DNA of 64,000 nt, taken from assembly GCA_029959085.1 (NCBI GenBank), contig JARWIR010000023.1, forward strand, positions 8,259,860 to 8,323,859, given 5' to 3'. The position numbers and the translations under genes are program-made. Source of the stretch: Nemophila menziesii (lineage: Eukaryota > Streptophyta > Magnoliopsida > Boraginales > Hydrophyllaceae). Shown one piece after another: positions 11,274 through 21,217 of this stretch. How positions within the stretch are numbered: the first letter of the stretch is position 1; every line of letters starts with the position of its first letter. The notes under the pieces were generated by a model that made no database searches, was not told the origin of the DNA, and worked only from the letters and a program-made list of their open reading frames with translations.

Positions 11274-13015
11274 CTGGGAACCCAAACATATTTGAGTTTT
11301 CCAAAGGAGTTCTACAAGAGGATCATGGAGAGAATGGGGGGATATTAGTGGCATTTAAGACAAAAACTCTATCACTAGCTGGGCATGTCACATTGGCAAA
11401 ATTAGTCCTATGTGTATACCTACTTATTAAATAAAAAAGTGATTAAACTCTCGATATACGTGTGTGCCGAGATTGATAAGATTGTTAGATATTTTATATG
11501 GGGGTCCTCGAATGAACAAAAGAAAATCCTTGGGTCTCTTAGGAACAGATATGTAAACCTAAGTCAGCGGGTGGGCTAGGCATACGAGGGGAAAAAATTA
11601 TAACATTGCACTACAGCTAAACTTAGATTGAAATTTCTTTAGGATCACAAAGTCGCATGGGACCAGGTCTTTAAGAACAAATATTTTGCGAACGGTATTC
11701 TACAAAATGAAATGAAGGATAGTGATTTGAATGTGTGTAAATAGATTCTTACTGGAGTAAGTTTGCTAAAGGAAGGGGTTATTGAGATGGAAGGAGCAAA
11801 CAGGGTTGATTACCGTTGGACACGTGAAGCTTCAGGCCTTTTTTTTTTGTAATCTGCGTCCAAATATATAGAAAATAACATGGACCATACAAGATTTAGG
11901 TGGGAGAAAATATTGAAAATTACTTTCTTTTATGTAGAATCACAAGAAATCATCTCCCTTCCGTAGAAAGATATATACATGAGGGATGTTATTTGGGATA
12001 GAGAATGTAGCATATGCGGCAATGTGAGCAAAGACGTGGTGCACATTTTCTTGGGTTGTACGGTTGCAAAAATAATATGGCAGGAGCTAGGTTTGCAGCA
12101 AGAACTGTCCAAGGGAAGGAATGATTTTAGTTAGTAGGGATATGTTGTCATAAATAGTAACATGTGGAGTGCGAATAAGCAAAAGGAATTTCCTAGCAAT
12201 ATACTGAACGTGCAACAAATTTTGGAAAGGTGGTCACATATGGACAACTCCATCGCGAATCAGGTGTTTGCTCCAGGAGATAACATTTTACTTGATGCAA
12301 CATTAAAGTCATGGTTGGAAACTAACTTATTGGCATTCATATATATGATAGCTTGAAGTGTTCAACGATTTTTGAATCTATGGAACACCAAAAAGAGGCA
12401 TGGGGAAAGGAACGAGATGGTAGGGTTATCGTATCCATGAAATGTGTTAAACCCAATGGTCATTATGATTTAATATGGAAGAAAGTTGCGATTCGAGGAA
12501 ACGTAAAGCCGAGATATGAGGGATATCACGAGATAGAGATGGTCGTTCCTAGCGAGATTCTCTTAAGTGTGTGTGAGTCACCTTTATTATCATAAGCTTT
12601 GATGCTACATTATGGATTGAGATGGACAATTAGGCCTAAAATATCTAATTATCGAGATGGACTCGAGAGAGATTCATGCACTAGCGAAGAACGGTAGTAG
12701 TTCTAAGAGTTGATCTTTTCATGTTGGGCGAGGTTCTGCTAAAATCCTACAAGAACATTAAGACTTTAAGGTGAATCACTTCTATTGGGAAGCGAATATG
12801 TATGCAAACATACTGGAAAATAAAGGAGTGACTTGTTAGAGAGTCCTTGTGAGTATGATGGCCCTCCAAAGTATTTTTGGAGTTTTTAACACGTTATAGG
12901 AGCGGGTGTGCATTTCCTTGGTCCTTTTTAGACTCCTCGTGAGGGAGTTAATTAGTGGTTAGGTAACGACATTTCACGCCTCCGATGTATGCCCAAAAAA
13001 ACTTATCATTGTGTT
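11274..13015 (+). mobile_element. LINE B, 3' part (RT end, zinc knuckle, RNase H)
   Basis: Plant L1-type LINE sequence in broken frames. In order: LSLAGHVTLAKLVL near 11,370, the RT thumb (EIDKIVRYFIWGSSNEQKK in mixed frames near 11,470), a CCHC-like zf-RVT motif CSICGNVSKDVVHIFLGC near 12,010, and the RNase H end near 12,780 (FYWEANMYANILE). Its left end is cut by the LTR end at 11,273. The 3' end is estimated near 13,000, where codable sequence gives way to A-rich DNA. Stops and shifts are frequent; two frames of 64 and 80 codons at 12,162-12,595 remain open. Confidence 0.72.
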
Positions 13016-13282
13016 TAGATAAGTGCTTAAATATTTTAATTTCCTGTGTGATTTTTGCTAGGTGGTGTACGAGGGAAATATTTTATGGTTTTGATACTCG
13101 AGCTTTCAATATAATTAAAACCATAACATGAAAAATACACAAGGGAATTATAGGTGTTATCAGTTACCCCTTAAATTTATCAAATACCTTTTGATTTGGA
13201 CTTCCATGAATCTAGTCAACAAAGTAATAACTTCTATTTCAATATCAAAGAAAGTATCCCTCTATTATTTGGATCCATGTTA
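13016..13282. other. Interval between two LINEs
   Basis: No domain is recognised. The open frames of about 60-70 codons here mostly run into the following MITE and are not credible genes. Confidence 0.5.
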
Positions 13283-13532
13283 CTCCTGGGTCCATATTAT
13301 TTGTCCAACTTTCTAAAAAAATGTGTCCAATATTATTTGTCCATTTTTCATTACCAAGACAAATTTTTTCTACTTTTTCCAATATTATCCCTAATTATAT
13401 AATAAAAAAGTATTGTACTAAATATCCCATGTATATTAATTAAGGGAAATTGTGTAAATAAGAAGATTATAAAGTGTTTTTTAAAAACATTATGCACCAA
13501 AAAGGTGGACAAGTAAAAATGGACGGAGAGAG
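13283..13532. mobile_element. Stowaway-type MITE (about 250 bp)
   Basis: The left end CTCCTGGGTCCATATTATTT and the right end TGGACGGAGAGAG are inverted copies of the common plant Stowaway terminus (CTCCCTCCGTCC...), with TA on both sides (13,281 and 13,533). It lies just upstream of the remaining endonuclease part of LINE A. Confidence 0.8.
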
Positions 13533-13534
13533 TA

Positions 13535-16027
13535 TTCTAATCCCTGAAATATTATATGGGACTTCAATATGTATAGATTCTCCTCTGAAAATTAGGTGGT
13601 TTGGGACCTAATAGAACTAATATGAATAAATTAAACAAATGAGTAGCTAGGCTGAATATGACAGATTGCATGCTAGAGGTTGTAAGTTCACATGGTCCAA
13701 CAAAAGAAATAATTCTGAGCTAATCAAACAAGTTATTGATAGGTTTTTTTGTTAATATTGAATGAGATACTATTTTTCCTAACTCATAGGTGGATATTAT
13801 TCCTCCTGTGGGGTTAGATCACTCAATACTTGTTTTAATTAAGATGCTAAGAAAATACCTATATTAAAAAGATTCATTTTCAGTAAAACTTGGAATGGTA
13901 TGAAGAATGTATTAAGATAATCACACACCACTAGCTTGAAATAATTTCTTTGAGGGGTAAAGGTATTAACAATTTTGGTAAGAAATTAAACTCTCTCACT
14001 AGTAATTTAACTATTTGGGCAAAAGAACTGGCTAAGGAAAACAAAGATGTTCTTAAAAAAGATAAAAAGTATTTACAAAAGATGATTAAATTTGGTGATC
14101 CTATTGATCTGGATATCATAACTATATAGTGAAAAGGATAGGACAAATATGGAAGAATGAAGAAATTTAATGGAAACTGAAATCTAGAATTAAATTGCTT
14201 ACACTTGGTGATAAAAATACATCATATTTTCATTGTATAGATAAATCTAGAAGATTGAGGAATAAAATCAATAGTATATTTACTGAAAATGATATTTAGA
14301 TTGATAAAAAAAGGGGATATAGAGAATGAGATTAAAAATTACTTTAACTCTATTGTTTTTACTAAAAGCCCTATAAATTATACCCTAGTCATTGACTCTC
14401 TTAATAGATGCATAATTAATGATATGAATTCCTCTCGGACTAGTCCTGTTAATTTAAATGACATAAATAATGTCTTATAGGAAATGCGGAGTGGTAGGTC
14501 GCTTGGCCTTGATGAGTACCTTGTATACTCTTACAAAAAACATTGGGATCTTATCAAATTTGATATACTTAGGTGTATATCTGATTTTCTTTGGAATGAT
14601 GGTAATCATTATGAGATTAACAATAATCTGATTACTTTAATTCTTAAAGTTGAAAAATTTACAAAAATTGCCCATTACAGACCAATTAGTTGTTCTAATG
14701 TTATTTATAATATTTTCTTTAAAATATTAGTGAAAATACTACAACACTTGATGCCTTTTATTATTAGTGAGAACTAGTGTGCTTTTAATCCTGGAAAGGA
14801 AATTACTTAGAACATATTGCTAGCTCATGAGAAAATAACTTCTTAAAAAGAAAAAGAACAACTGAAACACATTAATATGGCCACTAAGGCAGATGTTGGT
14901 AATGCTTATGATTTTATGTAAAATGAGATTTTTTGAATGATATTTTATTAAAATGGGATTTTGTGATAGATAGGTTAAATGGATGATGGATGTGTTACCC
15001 TAGTCACTTATAGCGTACTTATGAATTATGACAAGCAGGCCAGATTCCCCTATCTAACCACTCGAAAAGCCTTAGGCAGTGGGACCCTTTCTCACCCTTT
15101 GTCTTTTGTATTATAACTCAAGTTTTAACCTATCTTATGGATGATAAAATTGTCATATATATGATTAGAGGATTGAGGATTAATTAACATTGTCCTACTT
15201 CAAGTCATATATTATTTGCGGATGATATTCTTTTCTTCATCACTGATGAAACTGAGGATGTTGAACACTTTAAAATTTTGCTTAATGATTATAGTCATGC
15301 CTCAAGTCAATGCAGTAACCTTAATAAAAGTGGTAATGTTTTTTGTAAAAATACTCTAGTGGATTAAATAAATCATTTACTTGATATTCTAAGGATGAAT
15401 AAACTCGAAAACTTAGGCAAATATTTAGGACTACCTGTTGATTTGAGTAGATCCAATGTTATGTTTATTAAGTGGATGATGAAAATGATAAATACTAAAA
15501 TGGAATACTATTTTTCTGTTAAATGCTGAGAAAGAGACTCTTACAAAGGAAGTGATTAATGCTATTCCCTCATATACTATGGACGATTTCTTGATCCCTA
15601 TTAGTATATGTCATAAAATTGATTCTCTTATAGCTAAATTTTGGTGGAATAAAAACAATAGAAAAAGGAATCATTGGATAAAATTGAGGGACATAACCAT
15701 TAATAAACATAATAAGGGTATGGTTTTTAAAAGTATACGACTAAAACATATAGCCCTACTTGATAGAAATGTTTGGAAGATCTTTAATAAACCAAAATCT
15801 CTTTTGGCTAGGACAATGAAAGGAAAATGCACCACTTCTCTCATGTGTAATGTTTGTAGGATAGAACCTGAATCTATTAAACACCTCTTGTTTAATTGTT
15901 CATGGACTAGAGTATTATGGCTCACCTCCGTAGTGCAAATGTTGCTTAATTCAATTTGGACTTCTATATTTGAGTCATGGTTTACTAAGTTAAAGAGTAT
16001 GAAAAATCGTAAGGATATAGCTAGTAG

Positions 16028-16076
<49 letters not shown>

Positions 16077-16110
16077 ATCATCTTTGTAATACTTTGGAAT
16101 ATTTGAAAAT
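13535..16110 (+). mobile_element. LINE A (endonuclease, RT, zinc knuckle), degenerate
   Basis: A plant L1-type LINE in broken frames. The endonuclease is seen as WDFNMYRFSSE near 13,560, KFTWSNKRNNSELIKQVIDR near 13,690 and a LDHSILVL segment near 13,815. Then come KSRIKLLTLGDKNTSYFH (14,183), the RT start RSGRSLGLDEYLVYSYKKHW (14,484), HYRPISCSNVIY, and the RT active site LFADDILFF near 15,209. A zf-RVT zinc knuckle CNVCRIEPESIKHLLFNC lies at about 15,847. Relative to the copy in unit 2, 571 bp are missing at about 15,830, between two GAAAGGA/AAAGAAA-like tracts. The RT FADD motif is intact here but the frame is not. Confidence 0.8.
16030..16074. repeat. (TA)n microsatellite
   Basis: About 45 bp of uninterrupted TA lies inside the 3' part of LINE A. 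The copy in unit 2 (39,672-39,716) sits at a slightly different place because about 60 bp before it are missing there. Confidence 0.95.
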
Positions 16111-16567
16111 CAAGAAAAAAAAACTTGCTTAGAAGGCGTTATACCAGAACCTATACTGGTTTTAAATTAGTCTTTAATTGCCTATGATGAGTACTGCAAT
16201 TATAATAACAATTCCTTTGAGGCAAAAAAGTTAACACAAATAAAGGTATTGGAATCCATTTCCAATACTTATACTACACTAGAGGTAACTTTTAAATATT
16301 AACTCTAAACATGTAAAGAACAAAAAGAAACATTGTAGTGATATGTGGAATAAAAAATTAAGTTATGATTTAGATATTACACATGCTTTTTTTACTAATG
16401 ACTCAAATGTTTCATCTGTGAGTGTTCTTAAGGATAAAAATGATACTCTAACTCATGGTCATGCTTGGCCTTTTACTATAACAGTCTTGAGAAAGTCATG
16501 GTTATAGGAGTGCGCAATGGCCTTAGTTCAGCGATCAATCTTCATCGAGAAGACATTAGAATCCTTA
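16075..16567. other. End of block Q1, unassigned
   Basis: This matches 39,717-40,211. It may be LINE A trailer. I recognise no domain. It ends abruptly at 16,567, where the homology to unit 2 stops. Confidence 0.5.
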
Positions 16568-16587
16568 AGAACAATATACAAAGGGTG
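16568..16587. other. Templated filler at the Q1-R1 deletion junction
   Basis: The bases joining Q1 to R1 are absent from both flanks of the full unit. GAACAATATA (16,569-16,578) recurs at 16,778 and TATACAAAGGGTG (16,575-16,587) recurs at 16,687. The second piece ends in GTG, which overlaps the start of R (GTGATTATATATGAG). This is the pattern left by end joining with short template switches. Confidence 0.78.
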
Positions 16588-17009
16588 ATTATATATGAGT
16601 TGTTGAGTTTAAATGATAATTTTAATAAATAATTGATTTTTTAATAACCAAATATTTAGAAATTGGCTATACATACACTTGATCACTATACAAAGGGTGC
16701 AAAATAATTTTTTTTAGAAATTAGACGTATACTGTGTTTGAAGCAACTCTGATGGTAGAAAGAAGATTTTGTGTAAGGAACAATATAAAGAGGTAAGTAA
16801 TTTTAACATTTCATTAAATGTATAATTTATTTGTTTATTTATATAAAATGAGCTAGTATGAAAGATTTGATATTTAAATATAACAATATATCATTAGGTT
16901 AATTATGTACGACCTATAATGTAAGTATTTATTATTCATATATGTAAAAATTATTTAATATAATTATATTAACAACATAAGAATATTATATCCTTACTCT
17001 TTATTCCCA
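16588..17009. other. AT-rich start of block R1
   Basis: This matches 44,749-45,170. It is AT-rich sequence without a recognisable gene and leads into the mitochondrial-derived insertion. Confidence 0.6.
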
Positions 17010-17382
17010 TCTTCGCCCAGGCTAACAAGGCTTTACTTATTCAGGCGGGAGTGGAGCCTCGAAAAGCAATGTTGAGAGGAAGATCCTTGGCCCCTCTTCA
17101 TTCTCTACAGGGTTCTAAATCTTTCTTGAACATAGGTGACAACGAGCGAGGCAGATATGGAAGAGATCAAACATGGGAATAAGAAGCAAGCTCGCCTTCC
17201 TTTTTGATCATTTTGATAGAGGGGGATGAAGAAAGTGGACAAAACAAACTCGAATTTATTGATAGCGGAAAAGAATCATATTAAAAGCGCTCCTAACCCA
17301 ACCCTTCCTTCTTAGAGCTGTGTATTGTAAGTGATTAAAACCTTCCCGGAGCGTGCCTCCCATATAGGCAAGTGAAGTTGGT

Positions 17383-17416
17383 GAGTCATATGATGGTTAA
17401 CTATCTCATGCGGTTC
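17383..17416 (+). ncRNA. Group II intron domain V remnant (nad2 intron 4)
   Basis: The 34-nt segment folds as domain V. GAGTCATAT pairs with ATGCGGTTC (8 of 9 pairs, one A-C mismatch), followed by a two-base bulge on the 3' side and an upper stem GATGG/CTATC closed by a TTAA loop. Length and layout are those of plant mitochondrial domain V. The catalytic triad is AGT where AGC is usual, so the ribozyme is probably impaired. It lies 66 bp upstream of nad2 exon 5, as expected for intron 4. Confidence 0.72.
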
Positions 17417-17482
17417 GGAGAGGACTCAGTTGTTACTGGTAGTTAGGACCCATATGGTTTCGGGGTGGACCGTTTCAATCTT

Positions 17483-17671
17483 TTTTATTATATACGCTTA
17501 GCGAAAAGAATGTTTTTTGATACACCTAGGACATGGATTCTATATAAACCGATGGATCATGACAAGTCGTTACTACTAGAAATGAATTCCTCTTTCATTG
17601 CTTCATTCTTTCCATATCATTCTCCTTTGTTGTAAGTTACTCATCAAATGGCACTCACTTCATATATTTAA
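17483..17671 (+). pseudogene. nad2: nad2 last exon, nuclear copy
   Basis: The frame starts FYYIRLAKRMFFDTPRTWIL and ends VTHQMALTSYI then stop, which is the C-terminus of mitochondrial NADH dehydrogenase subunit 2 (complex I). One stop codon (TAA near 17,630, in the LLPYHSPLL-V region) interrupts it. The preceding group II domain V supports the assignment to the final exon. Without the other exons, and inside nuclear repeats, it cannot be functional. Confidence 0.85.
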
Positions 17672-17943
17672 GTTCGATCATTGGTCTGACTGGACAGAAT
17701 ATTGGCTAATGAACTCTTTTTCCTCCTATAGTCTTGATCTCCCATGAAAGGAGCAAGCAAGAAAATTAAAGCGTTAGCGCACTCCAGCAAGAAAAGAAGG
17801 ACAATATAGGAACAACTTCTAAGATAAAATAACAATAACGAGAATAACCCTGGACTAGACCTATTCTGATTCTTAATTATCCGTCGCTGCGCTGTTCCCA
17901 AGGACTAGCAAAATCGAAATAGCGAAATTCTTGGGTCATCTCA
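17672..17943. other. Spacer between nad2 and cob fragments
   Basis: No gene is recognised. The base composition is less AT-rich than the flanking nuclear DNA and the block is conserved in both copies, so it is probably mitochondrial too. The bases just before 17,944 (CTTGGGTCA) resemble the cob stretch coding for LPWGQ. Confidence 0.5.
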
Positions 17944-18345
17944 ATGGGTTCAGAAACCACAACAATTATTACAAGCTTAGCTAGCGCTATACTTGTAGTA
18001 GGAGATACCACAGTAACATGGCTTTGGGGTGGTTTCTACATGGACAATGCCACCTTAAATCGTTTTTTTAGTCTTCATCATTTACTCCCCTTTATTTTAG
18101 TAGGTGCCAATCTTTTTCATCTGGCCGCATTACATCAATATGGATCAAATAATCCATTGGGTGTACATTCAGAGATGGATGAAATAGCTTCTTACCCTTA
18201 TATTTATGTAAATGATCTAGTAAGTTTGGAAGATTTTGCTATCTTTTTTTCCATTTTTGTTTTTTATGTTCCTAATGTTTTGGGGCATCCCGACAATTAT
18301 ATACCTGCTAAACCGATATGGAAAATAACTAATTATAAGGGATAA
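17944..18345 (+). pseudogene. cob: cob internal fragment, nuclear copy with an open frame
   Basis: A 133-codon frame corresponds to the middle of plant mitochondrial cytochrome b (complex III). Recognisable parts are TSLASAILVVGDTTVTWLWG, NATLNRFFSLHHLLPFILVG, LAALHQYGSNNPLGVHSEMD and NVLGHPDNYIPAKP. The heme-ligand histidines of this section (in SLHHLL and AALHQYG) are present. The first 10 residues do not match cob, and both ends of the protein are missing (full length is near 390 residues). No stop occurs, and the copy at 46,084 is open too. I take it as a pseudogene that happens to stay open. Confidence 0.85.
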
Positions 18346-18530
18346 TTTCAATTAATTACAATTATTTCAAATTCTACTCACAGAAAAAGGAAGGAGGATC
18401 ATACTTTAAAAGATTAATTTTCAATTAAACATTCTGACATATTTACCTTCACAATTATCCTTGATGTCATTTTTATATTATATAATAATTAATATAATAT
18501 TTATTGATTTATTTTAATTATATTTTAAAG
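18346..18530. other. AT-rich interval
   Basis: No gene or repeat is seen between the mitochondrial insertion and the CCA-rich tract. Confidence 0.5.
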
Positions 18531-18735
18531 TCCGACCACCTCTACCATCCACTACCTCCACCACCACCTCTGGCATTTCACCACCGACTACTACCACCAA
18601 CTAATACATTCTCCATCAACCACCACCACAACCATCACCCATAACCCCACTACACAACCACTACCTCATGCATCGACCACTCCCACCCTCATTACTACCA
18701 CCATCTTATGCATCCACCACCACCACCGATCTTTC
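18531..18735. repeat. CCA/CCAC-rich imperfect minisatellite
   Basis: About 200 bp of imperfect CCA, CCACCAC and CATCAACC units with strong strand asymmetry. Unit 2 has the same tract (46,672-46,893) with an extra 18-19 bp duplication (GTCCACTACCTCCACT) near its start. Open frames over it give His/Thr- or Trp-rich products and are not genes. Confidence 0.8.
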
Positions 18736-19107
18736 TGTAAATTTGACCTCAAAATGTGGGTAAGCTAATAGTCAATGAAAAAATTGGGAAACTTCTTAAG
18801 ATATCGATCCTCTTCTAAAAGATTGAGCAGAGTTTCCACGAGCAAAAGGGAAAAATATGGATACACGACGAAAATTGATAGATGCACTAAAACATTTCAC
18901 GACCATGTCAGAGAAATAATTGGTGAAAATTCATTTCATTTATCGGAAATCCTAAAGACACACATATCACTTCAAGAAATCAAGTACATGCGACCTTGTT
19001 TGACTACTTGACATCTTTATCTGGTCAAGGAAAAACACTTTGCATGTATTAGAAAATATTTGCGAATGTGGTGACATTTAGGGAGATAATTTTGCTCCGA
19101 GATAACC
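18736..19107. other. Unassigned, possible LINE-derived
   Basis: A 78-codon frame at 18,775-19,011 (KKLGNFLRYRSSSKRLSRVS) is basic and of unknown origin. In unit 2 the same frame is broken. It may belong to the LINE fragment that follows. Confidence 0.35.
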
Positions 19108-19222
19108 GATAAAGATATTAAAGATGCAATATTTGGTATTAAGTCCCCATCACCCGACAATTATTTATCCAAATTCTTCATCAAGTCTTGGAATGTAGTA
19201 GGTGAAGAGTTGACCATATAAA
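19108..19222 (+). mobile_element. LINE RT fragment
   Basis: The frame ITDKDIKDAIFGIKSPSPDN continuing YLSKFFIKSWNVVGEELT matches the block upstream of the first RT motif in plant LINEs (pattern: I..ALF.I...PGPDGF...FF...W..VG). It is a short scrap with no further RT sequence. It lies just past the end of the minus-strand MULE-like gene and may have cut it. Confidence 0.65.
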
Positions 19223-19251
19223 TAAGTAAATTTTTCATATAAGACTTTCTC

Positions 19252-20733
19252 TTAAATAAACTTATCTATTATATCATTAACAGACTTCTCCTTCTCTCCA
19301 ATCACAGAGAGTTGTTCTTCCAAAGTCTCATTAACAAAATTATTTACTTCTTCTTTGTCACCTTCACCTTCAGTTACATTAACATCAGGTGTGTTTTTAT
19401 ATTTGCAAACAACCTGAAAAGGTAAAAGAAATATACAATCAAATATATGTAAATTAAAGGGGTGATTTGTCAATCAACTGAAATGTTAAGGGCTAAACTG
19501 TCAAATAACTGTATACCTTTATTGTTTCTTCTTCAACTATCTTTTCTTCCATGCTTTTCCCATAATGTCTTTCACCATTCTTTTCTTCCACGCTTTTCAT
19601 ATCAGGCCTTTCATCACAGGTCTTTCCTCCTTCTTCCAAACCAACATTACCTACCTTTTTAAGTTCTTTCTCAACAACTACTTTTCGTACATTCTATGAA
19701 ACTAAAGTATTTACTTCGTCGTTCTCACCTTCAGTTACATTAACATCAGTTGTGTTTTGATCTTCACAAACAACCTATAAAGTTAAAATAAATATATAGT
19801 CAAATATATGTAAATTAGGGGTTAAATTGTCAATCAACTAAAATGTTAAGGGCTAAATTGTCAAATGATTGTGTACCTTCATTGTTTCCTCTTCAACTGT
19901 CTTTTCTTACACACTTTTCTCACCATTCCTTTCATCACTCTTTTCTTCTACACTTTTCATATTAGGCCTTTCATCACAGGTTTTAACTACTTCTTTTTTC
20001 CCTTCATTACAGTTCTGGACTTCCATCTCATCCAGGCCATTATTGGTATGAACTTTATCTTCTTCTCGTTGCTGAACTATTTCTTCAACCTTATTTCCAA
20101 GTTAATAACAAAGGCATGAAATAAGGAGTTTGAATTTCGTGGTTTTCATGTATTACTGGTTTACTAACAACAAACATGTCAACAGTTACGTTGTTCTCTC
20201 CAATGCTACACATCTCCATACATTTATCCTTGCAATCTAAACATACTAGACCATCAGGTAGTTTTTTCCCTAATTTCAAATAGTTTTACTCCAAGTTACC
20301 TTTTATCCCTAACTTCGAAACAGACTTCTTAAGTACAGGTATACTAAATTTATCATATTCAGGACCATCTACATACTCAATCTTTAAATCATGGTAATTG
20401 CTCGTGTCTTCATTAAATATCCCACAAAAGCGAATCCTCAGTGCAAATTTCTTTGTTACACGATCAATTTCGAATAAATTAGTTACCCATTACGTTAGGA
20501 ACCAATTAATGGAAAAATAATTATCAAATATGGATACACTATCAATATGGTAACCAAATCCCGTAAAATATACTCCTATTACTAACTAAATCCCGCCCTT
20601 CACGCGTGATATCGAAAAATGTAATAAATATACTCGAAAACCCTACATTTACAGATTAAAAGATTTTAACTTACAAGCAAAGATTTAGGGGTAGTAAATA
20701 AACACACTTACTCCATAACGTAAACGGCGCCAT
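19252..20733 (-). pseudogene. MULE-like gene with PB1-like N-terminus and duplicated exon (R1)
   Basis: Inferred model on the minus strand. Exon 1 (20,733-20,712, ATG GCG CCG..., MAPFTLW) ends at GTAAGT. Exon 2 starts near 20,450 and encodes KFALRIRFCGIFNEDTSN, then LKLGKKLPDGLVCLDCKDKC and ENNVTVDMFVV, a pattern like the PB1-like N-terminus of plant Mutator-like transposases. Exon 3 (about 20,108-19,877), exon 4 (19,774-19,517) and exon 5 (19,413-19,252) are acidic/basic linkers rich in EEK. Introns 3 and 4 have clean GT...AG ends and are about 100 nt. Exons 3-5 are partly copies of each other. Exon 4 has a stop (TLVS-stop) shared with R2, and exons 2 and 3 are not in one frame without a further intron or shift. 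No transposase core follows. Confidence 0.55.
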
Positions 20734-21217
20734 TGATTATCTTTTGAGCTAAAGTATATCGGCTTATGCAATCTGGGTTCTTCGTCTTCTTGTTCTTCCC
20801 CAAACCAAACCCTCCCTTGTCTTTTAATTTTGTTTTAATTTTTTTGTTTTGTTTTGTGTATATATAGGGTAGGAATTTTAGAATTACGTATTTTGCCCTT
20901 TTAAAAATATGGGGTTAAGATAATTAATTAAATAAAACGGATGAAGAATAAAAAATAATAAAAATGCTCTTAACGGTGATTTTGGACGGAAAACGTTAGT
21001 ATCGACCACGAGTCACGAAAGGAAAAGTTAAGGGTATCAAGTAGAATTAGACAATGGGGCAACTTGTCAATCGCATAAAAAATTAAGAGCAAACGCGGTA
21101 TTTCCTCAAACTTATATAAAACCCTCATTTCGGTTACCTTTTCTTCATAAATCAAAAGTAAGACGAAAAGTTCCTTGGAGCACCGTAAGATATTCGACGA
21201 TCTCCATCGTCTCAGTG
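20734..21217. promoter_or_regulatory. Divergent promoter region of the S unit (unit 1)
   Basis: A minus-strand TATA box (TATATATAC, 20,858-20,866) lies about 125 bp before the ATG at 20,733. A plus-strand TATA box (TATATAAA, 21,113-21,120) lies about 98 bp before the ATG at 21,218. The two are about 250 bp apart and point away from each other. Both are kept in the other S units, and the plus one also in the fragment at 40,664. That it drives two genes is inferred from layout. Confidence 0.5.

Larger units (their letters stand above)
17010..18345 (+). other. Nuclear mitochondrial DNA insertion (nad2 end and cob fragment)
   Basis: The insertion holds, in order, the 3' part of a mitochondrial group II intron with its domain V, the last exon of nad2, about 270 bp of unassigned sequence and an internal piece of cob. 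Both genes are plant mitochondrial and both lie on the plus strand. The flanks are nuclear transposon debris, so this is a transferred copy. The left edge is approximate. Whether nad2 and cob were neighbours in the donor mitogenome or were joined after transfer cannot be told here. R2 carries the same insertion. Confidence 0.82.

Noticed and set aside
15671..16081. 136-codon minus-strand ORF with an Ile-Tyr run
   Set aside because: The N-terminus is translated (TA)n and the rest is the reverse strand of LINE A.
17383..17416. Active group II intron
   Set aside because: Only the 3' end of the intron remains and the catalytic triad is altered.
17944..18345. Functional cytochrome b gene
   Set aside because: Only about a third of the protein is present, both ends are foreign, and the flanks are nuclear transposon remnants.
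20970..21155. 61-codon minus-strand ORF repeated identically in S units
   Set aside because: It lies across the plus-strand TATA box and leader between the two divergent starts; identity comes from the recent tandem duplication, not from constraint.
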